Source: Halorussus gelatinilyticus
Lineage (GTDB): Archaea > Halobacteriota > Halobacteria > Halobacteriales > Haladaptataceae
Length of the DNA: 64,000 nt
Assembly (NCBI RefSeq): GCF_023238445.1
Contig: NZ_CP096658.1
Span: forward strand, 3,162,001 to 3,226,000
Direction: 5' to 3'
A program made the position numbers and the translations under genes. Positions 26,501-33,768 of this stretch are shown piece by piece. Position 1 is the first letter of the stretch, and every line of letters starts with the position of its first letter. Under the pieces are notes generated by a model. The model was not told the DNA's origin. It ran no database searches and saw only the letters and a list, made by a program, of their open reading frames with translations.

Positions 26501-26759
26501 CAACCTCTGCTGTGGCAACTTCGGCCGGGTCGAAGCCCTGCTGGTCGGCGCGCGCCGCGCCGGATGCGACGACGCGCTCGCCGGCGAACTCGCGGCGCGG
26601 TGTCTCGCCCGCCGGGAGCGCGAGGGCGTCCTCTCGCTTCCGGCACACGACTCGTCGTTCGCGAATCCGACGCTCTTCGACGGCGTTGCCGGGCCGTCCT
26701 ACGCTCTCTCGCGCCTCCTGAACCCGGACGCGCTTCCCTGCGTCCTCCTGCTGGAGTGA
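23523..26759 (+). CDS. lanM: class II lanthipeptide synthetase LanM
   Basis: A 1078-residue bifunctional enzyme. The N-terminal dehydratase (to about residue 640) phosphorylates and eliminates Ser/Thr of a precursor peptide. It holds the kinase-like residues in order: VVYKPRP (Lys284), TDCHYEN (Asp359, His361, Asn364), and ILDGETVFHP (Asp376, Glu378). The C-terminal LanC-like domain (about 690-1078) joins Cys thiols to the dehydro residues on a zinc ion. It has FAHGSSGIAYAL, WCHGRTGMAL (Cys951) and NLCCGNFGRVEAL (Cys996/997). The second zinc motif is CCG, not the usual CHG, giving a three-Cys site as in ProcM-type synthetases. A Gly/Asp-rich insertion lies near 835-855. GTG at 23514 is an alternative start. 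The precursor gene follows 236 bases downstream. Confidence 0.95.
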   Translation: MTAVFTDEDRRELAGRARTLAERLDGPANVAESSPPIDPERVLDEWRATFPDEEAFRARLARDDLTEAAVREQAAATRWPADEPLPDWVDRLSALVRRVEASTADDRDAGAIPDETPFRELLAAVVSFARERVSVEAVPTETLSSLERQLAGRLESLCVRALYVEFKSFVEYHDPELAATSPDDVAEPPTDYYERFVAAMFDGGFDNLCLEYPVLARQLVSLVDDWRNAVEELCRRVAADRDALRERFDVRGDVTGLEALTEDAHAGGRVPVRVAFEEGAVVYKPRPVGGEIAVYEVLDRLDDHLSTPDFETPSLLARDSYGWMELCEYRDLPDAEAADDYYERAGTLLCLAYVLNFTDCHYENVVAEGDLPTILDGETVFHPHVESEAKPFETEASAAVDRSVLLSVLLPFSVGDPRADRGGRFADKVAGLGSDGEETALPGKSEPTIEAVNTDVMSVEMDPVTVDPNTNTPSAEGSDRPPEEYVEALIRGFEETYETVRDLREASRFLSEIADPELVAGVETRLLYRSTGRYAEVLRSAAARNPLRDGARLTVEFEELAVPFFDGTVESDRLWELYAAERRSLRRLDVPRFASRADERTLLHRGERLDGTVDVTGYEFVRRRLDAMSDEDRRRQTWLIRQAVGEVTTAEGPPPSGSEASGGEAAGEKPQQADRFRRAAIDCFEGAMDARVEVGDDPGWVSIVPESGINLYPADDSLFWGRGGVALTAAALAEMTGRERYREFAAEALAPVVERVFDGSVEFAHGGMQGIGSVVYVLSVAAELLGEDRYREAALAATETVTGERVADADTFDVVDGVAGTLLGLLAYYERYGDAEDGGDGGKGGGEDGGEGGDEVLARAADCGDRLLDARTDVDGYRVWETTGDEVPYTGFAHGSSGIAYALARLAAATDDDRYAEATREALEFESSLYSPSRTNWRQAATRESYQDRWCHGRTGMALARIGIGERLGDDALVADAGDALAATGTGEASNLDNLCCGNFGRVEALLVGARRAGCDDALAGELAARCLARREREGVLSLPAHDSSFANPTLFDGVAGPSYALSRLLNPDALPCVLLLE

Positions 26760-26962
26760 CTCGCGCTCGATCCGAGACCGCCGTTCCTCGACGCCGCCTG
26801 TGGGTGTCGTTTTCCGTCCGACGAAAACCGACGCGCAACCACGAGGTATAATATTACTTACTGTAACTGCGGTGATGACGTGAGATAGTGTAGTATTTCT
26901 CCCATCCTTCCAAAATATTTAGAGTCGGGAACAAGCTTAATATATTAAAATACACGAAAAGA

Positions 26963-26970
26963 TTTAATAT
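26963..26970 (+). promoter_or_regulatory. TATA box of the precursor-peptide gene
   Basis: TTTAATAT lies in a markedly AT-rich stretch (about 26848-26970), with its centre about 29 bases before the ATG at 26996. It predicts a separate, nearly leaderless transcript for the precursor, so the peptide could be made in excess over the synthetase. GGAGG at 26976-26980 is probably too far from the ATG (15 bases) to act as a ribosome site. Confidence 0.55.
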
Positions 26971-26995
26971 TTTCCGGAGGCACGAATAGCTTGCA

Positions 26996-27145
26996 ATGTC
27001 AGTTGCAATCGAAGCCGACGCTGGTAGCAAGGAACAGTACGACAGCGAGTTCACCGTCGAGACGTCCACCGAGGACGTGCCGGAGCAGGAAGTTGGCCAC
27101 CGCGACGGCTGTGGCTTCACGTGCAGTCCGTTCTCGACCTTCTAA
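26996..27145 (+). CDS. lanA: lanthipeptide precursor peptide
   Basis: A 49-residue peptide on the same strand as lanM. The leader (about 1-38) starts MSVAIEADAGSKEQ and is strongly acidic, ending EVGHRDG, without a GG or GA protease site. The proposed core is CGFTCSPFSTF: two Cys (39, 43) and four hydroxy residues (Thr42, Ser44, Ser47, Thr48), with all the peptide's Cys in the last eleven residues. This split between a charged leader and a Cys/Ser/Thr-rich C-terminus next to LanM is what a class II precursor should look like. Both Cys precede most Ser/Thr, so rings would run with Cys on the N-terminal side, as in cinnamycin. An exact cleavage site cannot be fixed. A T5 tract follows at 27172. 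Confidence 0.82.
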   Translation: MSVAIEADAGSKEQYDSEFTVETSTEDVPEQEVGHRDGCGFTCSPFSTF

Positions 27146-27171
27146 ACGGTCGATACAGGAATCGAGCTTCA

Positions 27172-27176
27172 TTTTT
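27172..27176 (+). terminator. T5 tract after the precursor gene
   Basis: TTTTT lies 26 bases after the precursor's stop codon, in the convergent gap before the lipoprotein gene, and probably ends the short precursor mRNA. Confidence 0.4.
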
Positions 27177-27289
27177 CGCGCGGCAGTCGAACCTCGCCAG
27201 TCGCGGGTCCGCGACGAGCGCCGCGTTCACTGAGACGACTCCTTTCGAGTAGCATCGTCGTCGCGCTCGGCCGTCGCGCCCGATTGGCG

Positions 27290-27757
27290 CTACGCCGACC
27301 TCGGTTCGTCGTAGAAATCCGGGGAGATGCCGAACGTCTCGTCGGACCGATAGAGAATCGCGTACTCGATGAACCGATAGTCGTGTATCGAGTCGTCCCA
27401 CCGGTCCAGAACGTCGGACAGCGTGACCGACATCGGTTCGCCCTCCGCGGGCACGACCTCGACGCCGTATCTCGACGGTTCGCTCATCCACGGTTTCTCG
27501 ATGAATTCGTAGTCCGCCTGACCGTCGCGTAACGCCGCGAGCCGAATCGTATCGCCGGATTTCACGGTCTCTCCGTCGATTACCTTCACCTCGAACTCGA
27601 CGGGCACGCTGGCGGCGTTCTCGACGAACACGTCGTCCAGCGCGTAGGTCACGCTTCGCTCCGAAAGGTCGGAGAGCGAACCGAGGCACCCGGCGGTGAG
27701 CGTCGCGCCCGCGACGGCGATTCCCCGAATCGCGCTCCGGCGCGTATGACGAGCCAC
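27290..27757 (-). CDS. Tat-type lipoprotein, hypothetical
   Basis: A 155-residue lipoprotein from a GTG start (MARHTRRSAIRG). The twin-Arg, a hydrophobic core and the lipobox LTAGC predict Tat export and lipid anchoring on the outer face. The mature part looks like a beta-sandwich: VFVENAASVPVEFEVKVIDGE, GDTIRLAAL, YGVEVVPAEGEPMSVTL. The family is not recognised. It converges on the lanthipeptide precursor, with 144 bases between. Small lipoproteins serve as immunity proteins in some bacterial lanthipeptide loci, so that role is possible but unsupported here. No ATG exists near the signal peptide; GTG at 27757 is the fitting start. Confidence 0.65.
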   Translation of the reverse strand: MARHTRRSAIRGIAVAGATLTAGCLGSLSDLSERSVTYALDDVFVENAASVPVEFEVKVIDGETVKSGDTIRLAALRDGQADYEFIEKPWMSEPSRYGVEVVPAEGEPMSVTLSDVLDRWDDSIHDYRFIEYAILYRSDETFGISPDFYDEPRSA

Positions 27758-27858
27758 GTCGAGCGTGTCCGGCGAGTCGATATCAGTTTTTCGACTGACA
27801 GCTCCGCCGGGCGTCACGAGACGGCGATAGCCGACGAACTCCGGGTCGGAACGCGGCC

Positions 27859-27902
27859 GGACAGCGGCCGGAACGCGACCGGACTGCGGCCGGAACGCGG
27901 TG
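27859..27902. repeat. 22-bp imperfect tandem repeat
   Basis: Two copies of a GGAC(A/T)GCGGCCGGAACGCG unit follow each other, with a further partial copy just before. They lie in the 250-bp divergent gap between the lipoprotein gene and the gene at 28008. No function is apparent. Confidence 0.5.
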
Positions 27903-28007
27903 ACGAGAGGGGCGACTCGACCGGGTCGACCCCTTCGCGGGAGGACCGAGCCTTCCCTCGAAATCAGCCACAACAGTAACCCGTCCGAGTCCACTATCAA
28001 ACACGGA

Positions 28008-28637
28008 ATGACCACCCACCACCTCGCCTCGTGGCTCGTGAAACACAGCGACATCCCGCTCACCGTCGTCAAGCCAGTCGCCACCAAACTCGGCGTCTCG
28101 ACCAACTACCTCGGCGCGGCGCTGTTCGCGGGCCAGATCGTCTACGAGAATCAGGGTGCCATCGTCAAGTACGCCGACCGGGGCGGCGTCAAGGTCGGCG
28201 AGTTCCTGCACCGCCGCGCGGTCGAGCGCTACGGCGAGGACCACGCGCTGACCCGGCACCTCGGCGAGAACGTGGCGGCGCTGGACGAGGCCTTCGAGGG
28301 GAGCGAGGAGGAGGCGGTCACGTTCGCGGAGTTCTACCGACAACTCCGGACGATAGACCGCGACACCCCGAGTCTCGCGCCCGCGGCACGACTCCCCAAC
28401 ACGGACCTGCCCGACGCGAATCTGCCGGAGGACGCGCTACCCGACGTGGATTTGTCCGACAAGCGCCTGCCGGACGTTGACCTGTCGGGCGTCGTCGGCG
28501 GTGCGACGGGTGCGGTCGCCGACCAGCGCGACCGCTTGGCCGACCTGCGAACCGAGTTCGGGTCCGACGGAGAGACCGACTCGGACTCCGAGTCCGAGAG
28601 CGAGAGCGTCGAGATTCCCGTCGTGGACGAGAAGTGA
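28008..28637 (+). CDS. hypothetical protein with LPD-type repeats
   Basis: A 209-residue protein starting MTTHHLASWLVKHSDIPLTV. Residues about 1-125 are a compact, mostly helical domain (TKLGVSTNYLGAALFAGQIVYE, VERYGEDHALTRHLGENVAALDEAF). Residues about 125-165 contain a short repeat of pattern LPDxxL (LPNTDLPDANLPEDALPDVDL). A tail rich in Ser, Asp and Glu follows. The sequence suggests a soluble protein or one peripherally attached through the amphipathic N-terminus. I do not recognise the family. A T5 tract lies 43 bases after its stop. Confidence 0.65.
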   Translation: MTTHHLASWLVKHSDIPLTVVKPVATKLGVSTNYLGAALFAGQIVYENQGAIVKYADRGGVKVGEFLHRRAVERYGEDHALTRHLGENVAALDEAFEGSEEEAVTFAEFYRQLRTIDRDTPSLAPAARLPNTDLPDANLPEDALPDVDLSDKRLPDVDLSGVVGGATGAVADQRDRLADLRTEFGSDGETDSDSESESESVEIPVVDEK

Positions 28638-28679
28638 CGAGTCGGTCGCTGGAACAGCGACGTCGCCGTCGAAGCGCTA

Positions 28680-28684
28680 TTTTT
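28680..28684 (+). terminator. T5 tract
   Basis: TTTTT followed by CGTTTT, 43 bases after the stop of the preceding gene and before the long hairpin at 28711; a likely transcription end. Confidence 0.4.
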
Positions 28685-28710
28685 CGTTTTCCACCCGACC
28701 GGAGAGCTAC

Positions 28711-28745
28711 GCTCGGGGAATCGGCCGTGAGCCGATTCCCCGAGC
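28711..28745. repeat. perfect 15-bp hairpin
   Basis: GCTCGGGGAATCGGC, loop CGTGA, then the exact reverse complement. It is in the 277-bp gap between the genes at 28008 and 28915. The same gap also has two imperfect copies of a roughly 27-base unit built on TCCCCCGAACGACC, at about 28850-28905. No T tract follows the hairpin on the plus strand. Confidence 0.7.
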
Positions 28746-28914
28746 GCGGTCGAACGGGGGAACTAAGTCCCGGAGACGCCATCCTCGGGACGATGACTCC
28801 CTCGCGCGACGAGCCTGTCGGCCGTTTCGACCGACCGACGACCGTCGATTCCCCCGAACGACCGGCGACCGCCGACTCCCCCGAACGACCACCGACCGGC
28901 GACGCACTGCGCCG

Positions 28915-29325
28915 ATGAAGTCGCCCGAACACGCCGCGCTCGGCACCGCGGCGTCGGTCCTGCTCGTCGCGGCGCTCCCCGTCCCGGTGCCCGTCGAGGC
29001 CGGACTACTGGTCGCGTACGGCGTCCTGCTGTCGGTCTTCGTGGACCTCGACCACTTCGTCGTCGCGCGCTACCTCGCGGGCGACTGGTCGCACCTCCGG
29101 CGGTGCGTCGGTGACCCCAAGTTCGCGTTCACCGAACAGGAGTCGGTCTTCGACGGCGTGGACACTCAGACCCTCGAAACGCTTCGCCTGCTGAGTCACC
29201 TGCTGTTGGGCGGCGCGTGGGTCGGCGTCCTCGCGCTGGTCCGGCCGGTCTACGCGCTGTTCACCGCCGGCGTCCTCTACGTCCACGTCGTCGCCGACCT
29301 GCTCCGGGACGCGGAGGTGGCCTGA
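28915..29325 (+). CDS. small membrane protein with DLDH motif
   Basis: A 136-residue protein with about three membrane segments (LGTAASVLLVAALPVPV, AGLLVAYGVLLSVF, LGGAWVGVLALVRPVYALFTAG). Between the second segment and a cytosolic loop it carries VDLDHFVVARYLAG. A DxDH motif next to the membrane also occurs in YdjM/DUF457-type predicted metal-dependent membrane hydrolases, though here the protein is shorter. Enzyme activity is unproven. The ATG at 28915 gives the start MKSPEHAALG, typical of that group. Confidence 0.65.
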   Translation: MKSPEHAALGTAASVLLVAALPVPVPVEAGLLVAYGVLLSVFVDLDHFVVARYLAGDWSHLRRCVGDPKFAFTEQESVFDGVDTQTLETLRLLSHLLLGGAWVGVLALVRPVYALFTAGVLYVHVVADLLRDAEVA

Positions 29326-29389
29326 GTTCGAGCGGCCGGCGGTCGGTCGAACTGAAGTTTTAACCCACCTCGCCGTCCATCCCCGACAG

Positions 29390-30889
29390 ATGACAGGCGG
29401 GTCGCGCTTGCCGGGGATGCCCGACGACGAGGAGGGAGACCCCATCGTCCTCCACGTCGACATGGATTGCTTCTACGCGGCGTGCGAGCGGCGGCGCGAA
29501 CCGCGACTGGAGGGCGAACCCGTCGTGGTCGGGATGGGCTACGAGGGCGGCGAGACCCACGGCGCGGTCGCCACCGCGAGCTACGAGGCCCGCGAGTACG
29601 GCGTGGACAGCGCCCAAGCCATCTCGACCGCGCTCGAACGCCTCCCGCGGATGGCCGACGCCGAGGACCCCGACAGCGACGCGGACCCCGACGACGCGGG
29701 CTACTACCGGCCGGTGGACATGGACTACTACGAGGCGGTCAGTTCGGAGGTCAAGGAGATCCTCCACGAATCGGCCGACGTCGTGCGGGAAGTCAGCATC
29801 GACGAGGCGTACCTCGACGTGACCGACCGAACCGCGTGGGAGGTCGCCGAGGGGTTCGCCCGCCACGTCAAACACCGCATCGACCGCGAGGTGGGCGTCA
29901 CCGCGAGCGTCGGCGTCGCGCCGAACATGTCCGCCGCCAAAATCGCCAGCGACCACGACAAGCCCGACGGTCTCGTGGTGGTCGAACCCGGCGAGGTCCG
30001 GGAGTTTCTGGCACCGCTCGACGTGGCCGAGTTGCACGGCGTCGGTCCGGTCACGGCCCGCGAGTTGCGCGAGATGGGCGTCGAGACGGCGGCGGACCTC
30101 ACGGACGCCGACCGCGCCGCGCTGGAAGACCGGTTCGGCGAGCGCGGGGCGGAGATGCACCGCCGGGCGCGCGGCGAGGACCAGCGCGAGGTCACGCCCA
30201 CGGGCCGGCCCAAGAGCCTCTCGCGGGAGTCGGCGTTCACCGAGGCGACCGACGACGACGAGCGGAAGCGCGACCAGATTCGCACCCTCGCGGAGGCGGT
30301 GGCCGACCGCGCCCGCCGGAAGGGCGCGATGTACCGGACCATCGGCATCAAGGCCGTGACGCCGCCCTACGACGTGAACACTCGCGCGAAGTCGCTCCCC
30401 GGCCCGGTGGACGACCCGGAACTGGTCGAGGAGGTCGCTCTCGACCTCTTCGCCGAGTTCGCCGGCGTCGAGGTCCGGAAGGTCGGCGTCCGGGTCTCGA
30501 ACCTCTCGTTCGCCGACGGCGAGCAGGCGAGTCTCGGCGACGGGTGGGAGTCGAGCGCGGACGAGCGGGACGGCGACGCCGAAGGCGACGGCTCGGACCC
30601 GGACACCGACGACGGACAGGTCTCGCTCGGTCGGCGGCGGGACGGCGATTCCGAGTCGCCCGATTCTCCCGAATCGGGCGACGGACGCGACGACGGGGGC
30701 GACGAGACGGCGCGAGACGACCCCGACGGACAGCTCTCGCTCGCCCGCGAGTGGGAGGGCGCGGACGGCGCGTCCGACCAATTGGCCGTGAGCGACCGTG
30801 AGGGCGAGAACTCCACGGACGACGGCGAGACGTCCGAGAGCGACGACTCGGACCCCGAGGGACAGGTCTCCCTCGGCGACTTCGGGTGA
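29390..30889 (+). CDS. dinB: DNA polymerase IV (Y family)
   Basis: A 499-residue translesion polymerase. The catalytic palm motifs are VLHVDMDCFYAACE and REVSIDEAYLDV (Asp-Glu). The thumb has HGVGPVTARELREMG, and the little-finger domain ends near residue 375. A halophilic insertion DAEDPDSDADPDDAG lies near residue 98. The C-terminal 125 residues are disordered and acidic and hold four copies of a QxSL motif. Only the last, QVSLGDF (492-498), is a proper PIP box for binding the PCNA clamp. MPDDEEGD at 29417 is an alternative start. Confidence 0.95.
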   Translation: MTGGSRLPGMPDDEEGDPIVLHVDMDCFYAACERRREPRLEGEPVVVGMGYEGGETHGAVATASYEAREYGVDSAQAISTALERLPRMADAEDPDSDADPDDAGYYRPVDMDYYEAVSSEVKEILHESADVVREVSIDEAYLDVTDRTAWEVAEGFARHVKHRIDREVGVTASVGVAPNMSAAKIASDHDKPDGLVVVEPGEVREFLAPLDVAELHGVGPVTARELREMGVETAADLTDADRAALEDRFGERGAEMHRRARGEDQREVTPTGRPKSLSRESAFTEATDDDERKRDQIRTLAEAVADRARRKGAMYRTIGIKAVTPPYDVNTRAKSLPGPVDDPELVEEVALDLFAEFAGVEVRKVGVRVSNLSFADGEQASLGDGWESSADERDGDAEGDGSDPDTDDGQVSLGRRRDGDSESPDSPESGDGRDDGGDETARDDPDGQLSLAREWEGADGASDQLAVSDREGENSTDDGETSESDDSDPEGQVSLGDFG

Positions 30890-30992
30890 CCCCCGGCGCG
30901 ACTCGCCCGCGCCCGCCCGCCCCGCTCCGGACGCCGCCCCGCGCCGAGGCCCCGACAGTTTATGAGGGCCGGGTGAGAGGTAGCGCGCAAGA

Positions 30993-32585
30993 ATGTCGCA
31001 GGAGACCATCGACGTGGCCGAGGTGAGCGCCGGGAAAGGGGGCACCGCCGGCGAGCCCGGCGACCCCGTGGAACTGCCCGTCGTGGAAGTGCTGACCGGG
31101 CGAGCGTTCATCACCGGCAAGTCGGGTTCGGGCAAGTCGAATACGATGAGCGTCGTGGCGGAGAAGCTGTTAGACGGCGGCTACCCGGTGATGCTCGTGG
31201 ACACGGACGGGGAGTACTACGGTCTCAAAGAGGAGTACGAACTCCTCCACGCCGGGGCCGACGAGGAGTGCGACATCCAAGTCAACCCCGAACACGCCGA
31301 GCGACTGGCCTCGCTCGCGCTGGAGGACAACGTCCCCATCATCCTCGACGTGTCGGGCTACCTGAACGAGGCGGACGGCAAGGAACTCCTCAAAGCGGTC
31401 GCCCAGCAGTTGTTCGCCAAGGAGAAGAAACTGAAGAAGCCGTTCCTGATGGTGGTCGAGGAGGTCCACGAGTACATCCCCGAGGGCGGCGGGATGGACG
31501 AGTGCGGCCGGATGCTCATCAAAATCGGCAAGCGCGGGCGCAAGCACGGACTCGGCATCGCGGGCATCAGCCAGCGCCCCGCCGACGTGAAGAAGGACTT
31601 CATCACGCAGTGCGACTGGCTGGTCTGGCACCGACTCACGTGGAACAACGACACCAACGTCGTCGGGCGCATCCTCGGCAACGACTACGCCGACGCCATC
31701 GAGGACATGGGCGACGGCGAGGCGTTCATGACGACCGACTGGTCCGAGGAGACCCGCCGGGTGAAGTTCCACCGTAAGCAGACGTTCGACGCCGGAGCCA
31801 CGCCGGGCCTCGACGACTTCGAGCGCCCGGACCTCAAGTCGGTCAGCGACGACCTGGTCTCGGACCTCCGGGAGATAAGCGAGGAGGAGAGCCAGCGCGA
31901 GGACCGCATCGAGGAACTGGAGCAGGAACTCCGCGAGAAGGAGAACCACATCGAGGACCTCGAACGCCAACTGGAGGAGGCCCGCGAGATGGAGGAGGTC
32001 GCCGACAAGTTCGCCAAGGCGATGCTCGACACCTCCCGGAACCGGCGCGCGAACCCCTACGTCGATACCGGCGGCGCGGCGATGCACGGCGGGAGCGGAC
32101 AGGTTCCGGGAGGTCAGCAGACCGGCGAGCAGGTACAGCAGGCCGACCTCGGCGGGTTCGAGCAGGCCGACGCGAAGGGCACCGAATCGTCGGACGCCGA
32201 CTCCCCGGACGGTGAATCGCCGGCGGCCGCGTCCGAGTCGGCCGACTCGGACGCGGCCGCCGACTCGACCCCCATCGACGCCATCCGGGCGAAACTCGAC
32301 GCCCTCGCGCCGGTCGAGCGCGCCATGTTGGCCCACTACCTCCGGCAGGGTCCCGCGACCCCCGTCGAGGCGCACGTCGTGGCGGGCGGCCCGGAGGACC
32401 GCGAACTCGCCTACAACCACAACCGGACGCTCCGCCAGCGCGGGTTCGTCCAGCACGCCGGGGGCGGCGAGTACGTCGCGGCCTTGCCGAGTCTGCTCGC
32501 GGCGCTGACCGACGGCGAGATGGACGACGACACCCGGAAGGAGGCGCTGGAGGCGGTCGCCGAGGAACTGCCGGACGCGGAGTGA
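30993..32585 (+). CDS. HerA/VirB4-like ATPase (DUF87 type) with coiled coil
   Basis: A 530-residue P-loop ATPase. The Walker A is AFITGKSGSGKSNTMSVVAE (about 40-58), Walker B is PFLMVVEEVHEYIP, and a Q/R-finger-like region GIAGISQRPADVKKDF follows. This is the HerA-helicase/DUF87 layout, a hexameric DNA- or protein-translocating motor. Residues about 290-335 form a coiled coil (EDRIEELEQELREKENHIED). After a disordered stretch, a winged-helix-like C-terminus starts PIDAIRAKLDALAPVERAML. It is not HerA of the NurA-Mre11-Rad50 repair set, since no partner is adjacent. Its client is unknown. It follows dinB by 104 bases. Confidence 0.8.
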   Translation: MSQETIDVAEVSAGKGGTAGEPGDPVELPVVEVLTGRAFITGKSGSGKSNTMSVVAEKLLDGGYPVMLVDTDGEYYGLKEEYELLHAGADEECDIQVNPEHAERLASLALEDNVPIILDVSGYLNEADGKELLKAVAQQLFAKEKKLKKPFLMVVEEVHEYIPEGGGMDECGRMLIKIGKRGRKHGLGIAGISQRPADVKKDFITQCDWLVWHRLTWNNDTNVVGRILGNDYADAIEDMGDGEAFMTTDWSEETRRVKFHRKQTFDAGATPGLDDFERPDLKSVSDDLVSDLREISEEESQREDRIEELEQELREKENHIEDLERQLEEAREMEEVADKFAKAMLDTSRNRRANPYVDTGGAAMHGGSGQVPGGQQTGEQVQQADLGGFEQADAKGTESSDADSPDGESPAAASESADSDAAADSTPIDAIRAKLDALAPVERAMLAHYLRQGPATPVEAHVVAGGPEDRELAYNHNRTLRQRGFVQHAGGGEYVAALPSLLAALTDGEMDDDTRKEALEAVAEELPDAE

Positions 32586-32682
32586 CGGTCGAAGCGTTCG
32601 CGAACTTCGGTCGGTAACGCAGACGCGATAGCGCAGACGGAGGGGAGCGCAGGGCGACAGTTCCGACCATCGAGACGTATCC

Positions 32683-33768
32683 TCAGGGCTCGCGCTGGGA
32701 GGGCCACTGCCACGCCTGCGATTCCACGATACCGAGGACTCGTCGGCGTCGGTCCGAGAGGTCCGCGAGCCTACCGTCGAACTCCTCGTCGGAGACGGTC
32801 GGGACGCCCTCTTCGCGGACGACATCGAGGTTCGGGGCCGACGGCGGTCGGTCGCTGGGCCGAATCGGGAGGCTGTAGACCGATTGAAGGTAGCTCTGCA
32901 CGCTCGACCGACCGGTTTCGAGCAGGGGCTCGTTCGGACGGTGTTCCGGGTCGACGCCGAAACGGAGCATCGTCAGCGCGTCGTCGAACACGCCGACGGC
33001 CATCGGCGTCGCCTGCTGTCGGCGACTGCTTCGGTAGTAGTGAAGTATCGGAAACGCCTTGTGCTGGGCCGCGACCGTGCTCAGTTTCGACGCGAACGTG
33101 TCCAGCGGAATGGCGTGTTCGTCGAAGTTCTCGCCGTCCCATCCCGTCCGGACGAACGCCTCGCTGCACTCGGCGATACCCTGAACGCTACTCGCGAACG
33201 AACGCGCGTTGACGACCGCCTGAAGGACGTTGATGAGGTACGTGACGCTCAGGGTGATCAGTATCATCCCGCTTCCGTTGGCGAGGGCGGTGACGATCTG
33301 CCAGACGCCGGACGTGGGGGAGAAGTCACCGTTACCCATCGTGAACATGGTGTAGGCGACGAAGTAGATCCGACCGATCCAGCTCACGGGCTCGGCACCG
33401 CGGGTGTAATTGAGCGCGTTCGTACCGCTGGCAAAGATGAACGTCCAGCCGGCCCAGAGGAGAACGACCCACATCGTGAGGGTCATCGCGAGTATCAGGG
33501 GCCCGGAGAGACTGAGTAGGCGAGACTGTCCCCGTCGGAGGCTCTGAAGTCCTCGCCACGTCCAGACCATCAGCGGCGTGGTAAGCGGACCCGCGCCGCC
33601 GTCGATCCAGAGCGTCGTCCAGAGGAGGTCCACGGCCCCGGCGACGGCGAGAGTGACACCGACGACGAGGTAGAACAGTTGTAGGTCACCTGCGAGTTGT
33701 AGTGGGGCGGGCGATACCTGATTCGCGGCGACGCTAACTGCCGAGACGGGCGAAGTGAGCGCGACCAT
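32683..33768 (-). CDS. potassium channel-like membrane protein
   Basis: A 361-residue protein. Four membrane segments are visible (LFYLVVGVTLAVAGAVDLLW; LILAMTLTMWVVLLWAGWTF; a pore-lining helix after the filter, MILITLSVTYLINVLQAVV; and a pore helix). The selectivity filter reads FTMGNGDFSP, a variant of the TxGxGD potassium filter. About 170 cytosolic residues follow without a recognised RCK domain (FDEHAIPLDTFASKLSTVA, YLQSVYSLPIRPSDRPPS). It may conduct potassium or related cations. The ATG at 33768 is chosen because the upstream frame is basic and unlike the family. Confidence 0.78.
   Translation of the reverse strand: MVALTSPVSAVSVAANQVSPAPLQLAGDLQLFYLVVGVTLAVAGAVDLLWTTLWIDGGAGPLTTPLMVWTWRGLQSLRRGQSRLLSLSGPLILAMTLTMWVVLLWAGWTFIFASGTNALNYTRGAEPVSWIGRIYFVAYTMFTMGNGDFSPTSGVWQIVTALANGSGMILITLSVTYLINVLQAVVNARSFASSVQGIAECSEAFVRTGWDGENFDEHAIPLDTFASKLSTVAAQHKAFPILHYYRSSRRQQATPMAVGVFDDALTMLRFGVDPEHRPNEPLLETGRSSVQSYLQSVYSLPIRPSDRPPSAPNLDVVREEGVPTVSDEEFDGRLADLSDRRRRVLGIVESQAWQWPSQREP

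Noticed and set aside
19758-27289. A clear integrated element bounded by tRNA-Trp and an attachment-site copy
   Set aside because: The accessory genes and decayed gene sit next to tRNA-Trp, but I found no second copy of the tRNA 3' end and no integrase in the window, so no island is drawn.
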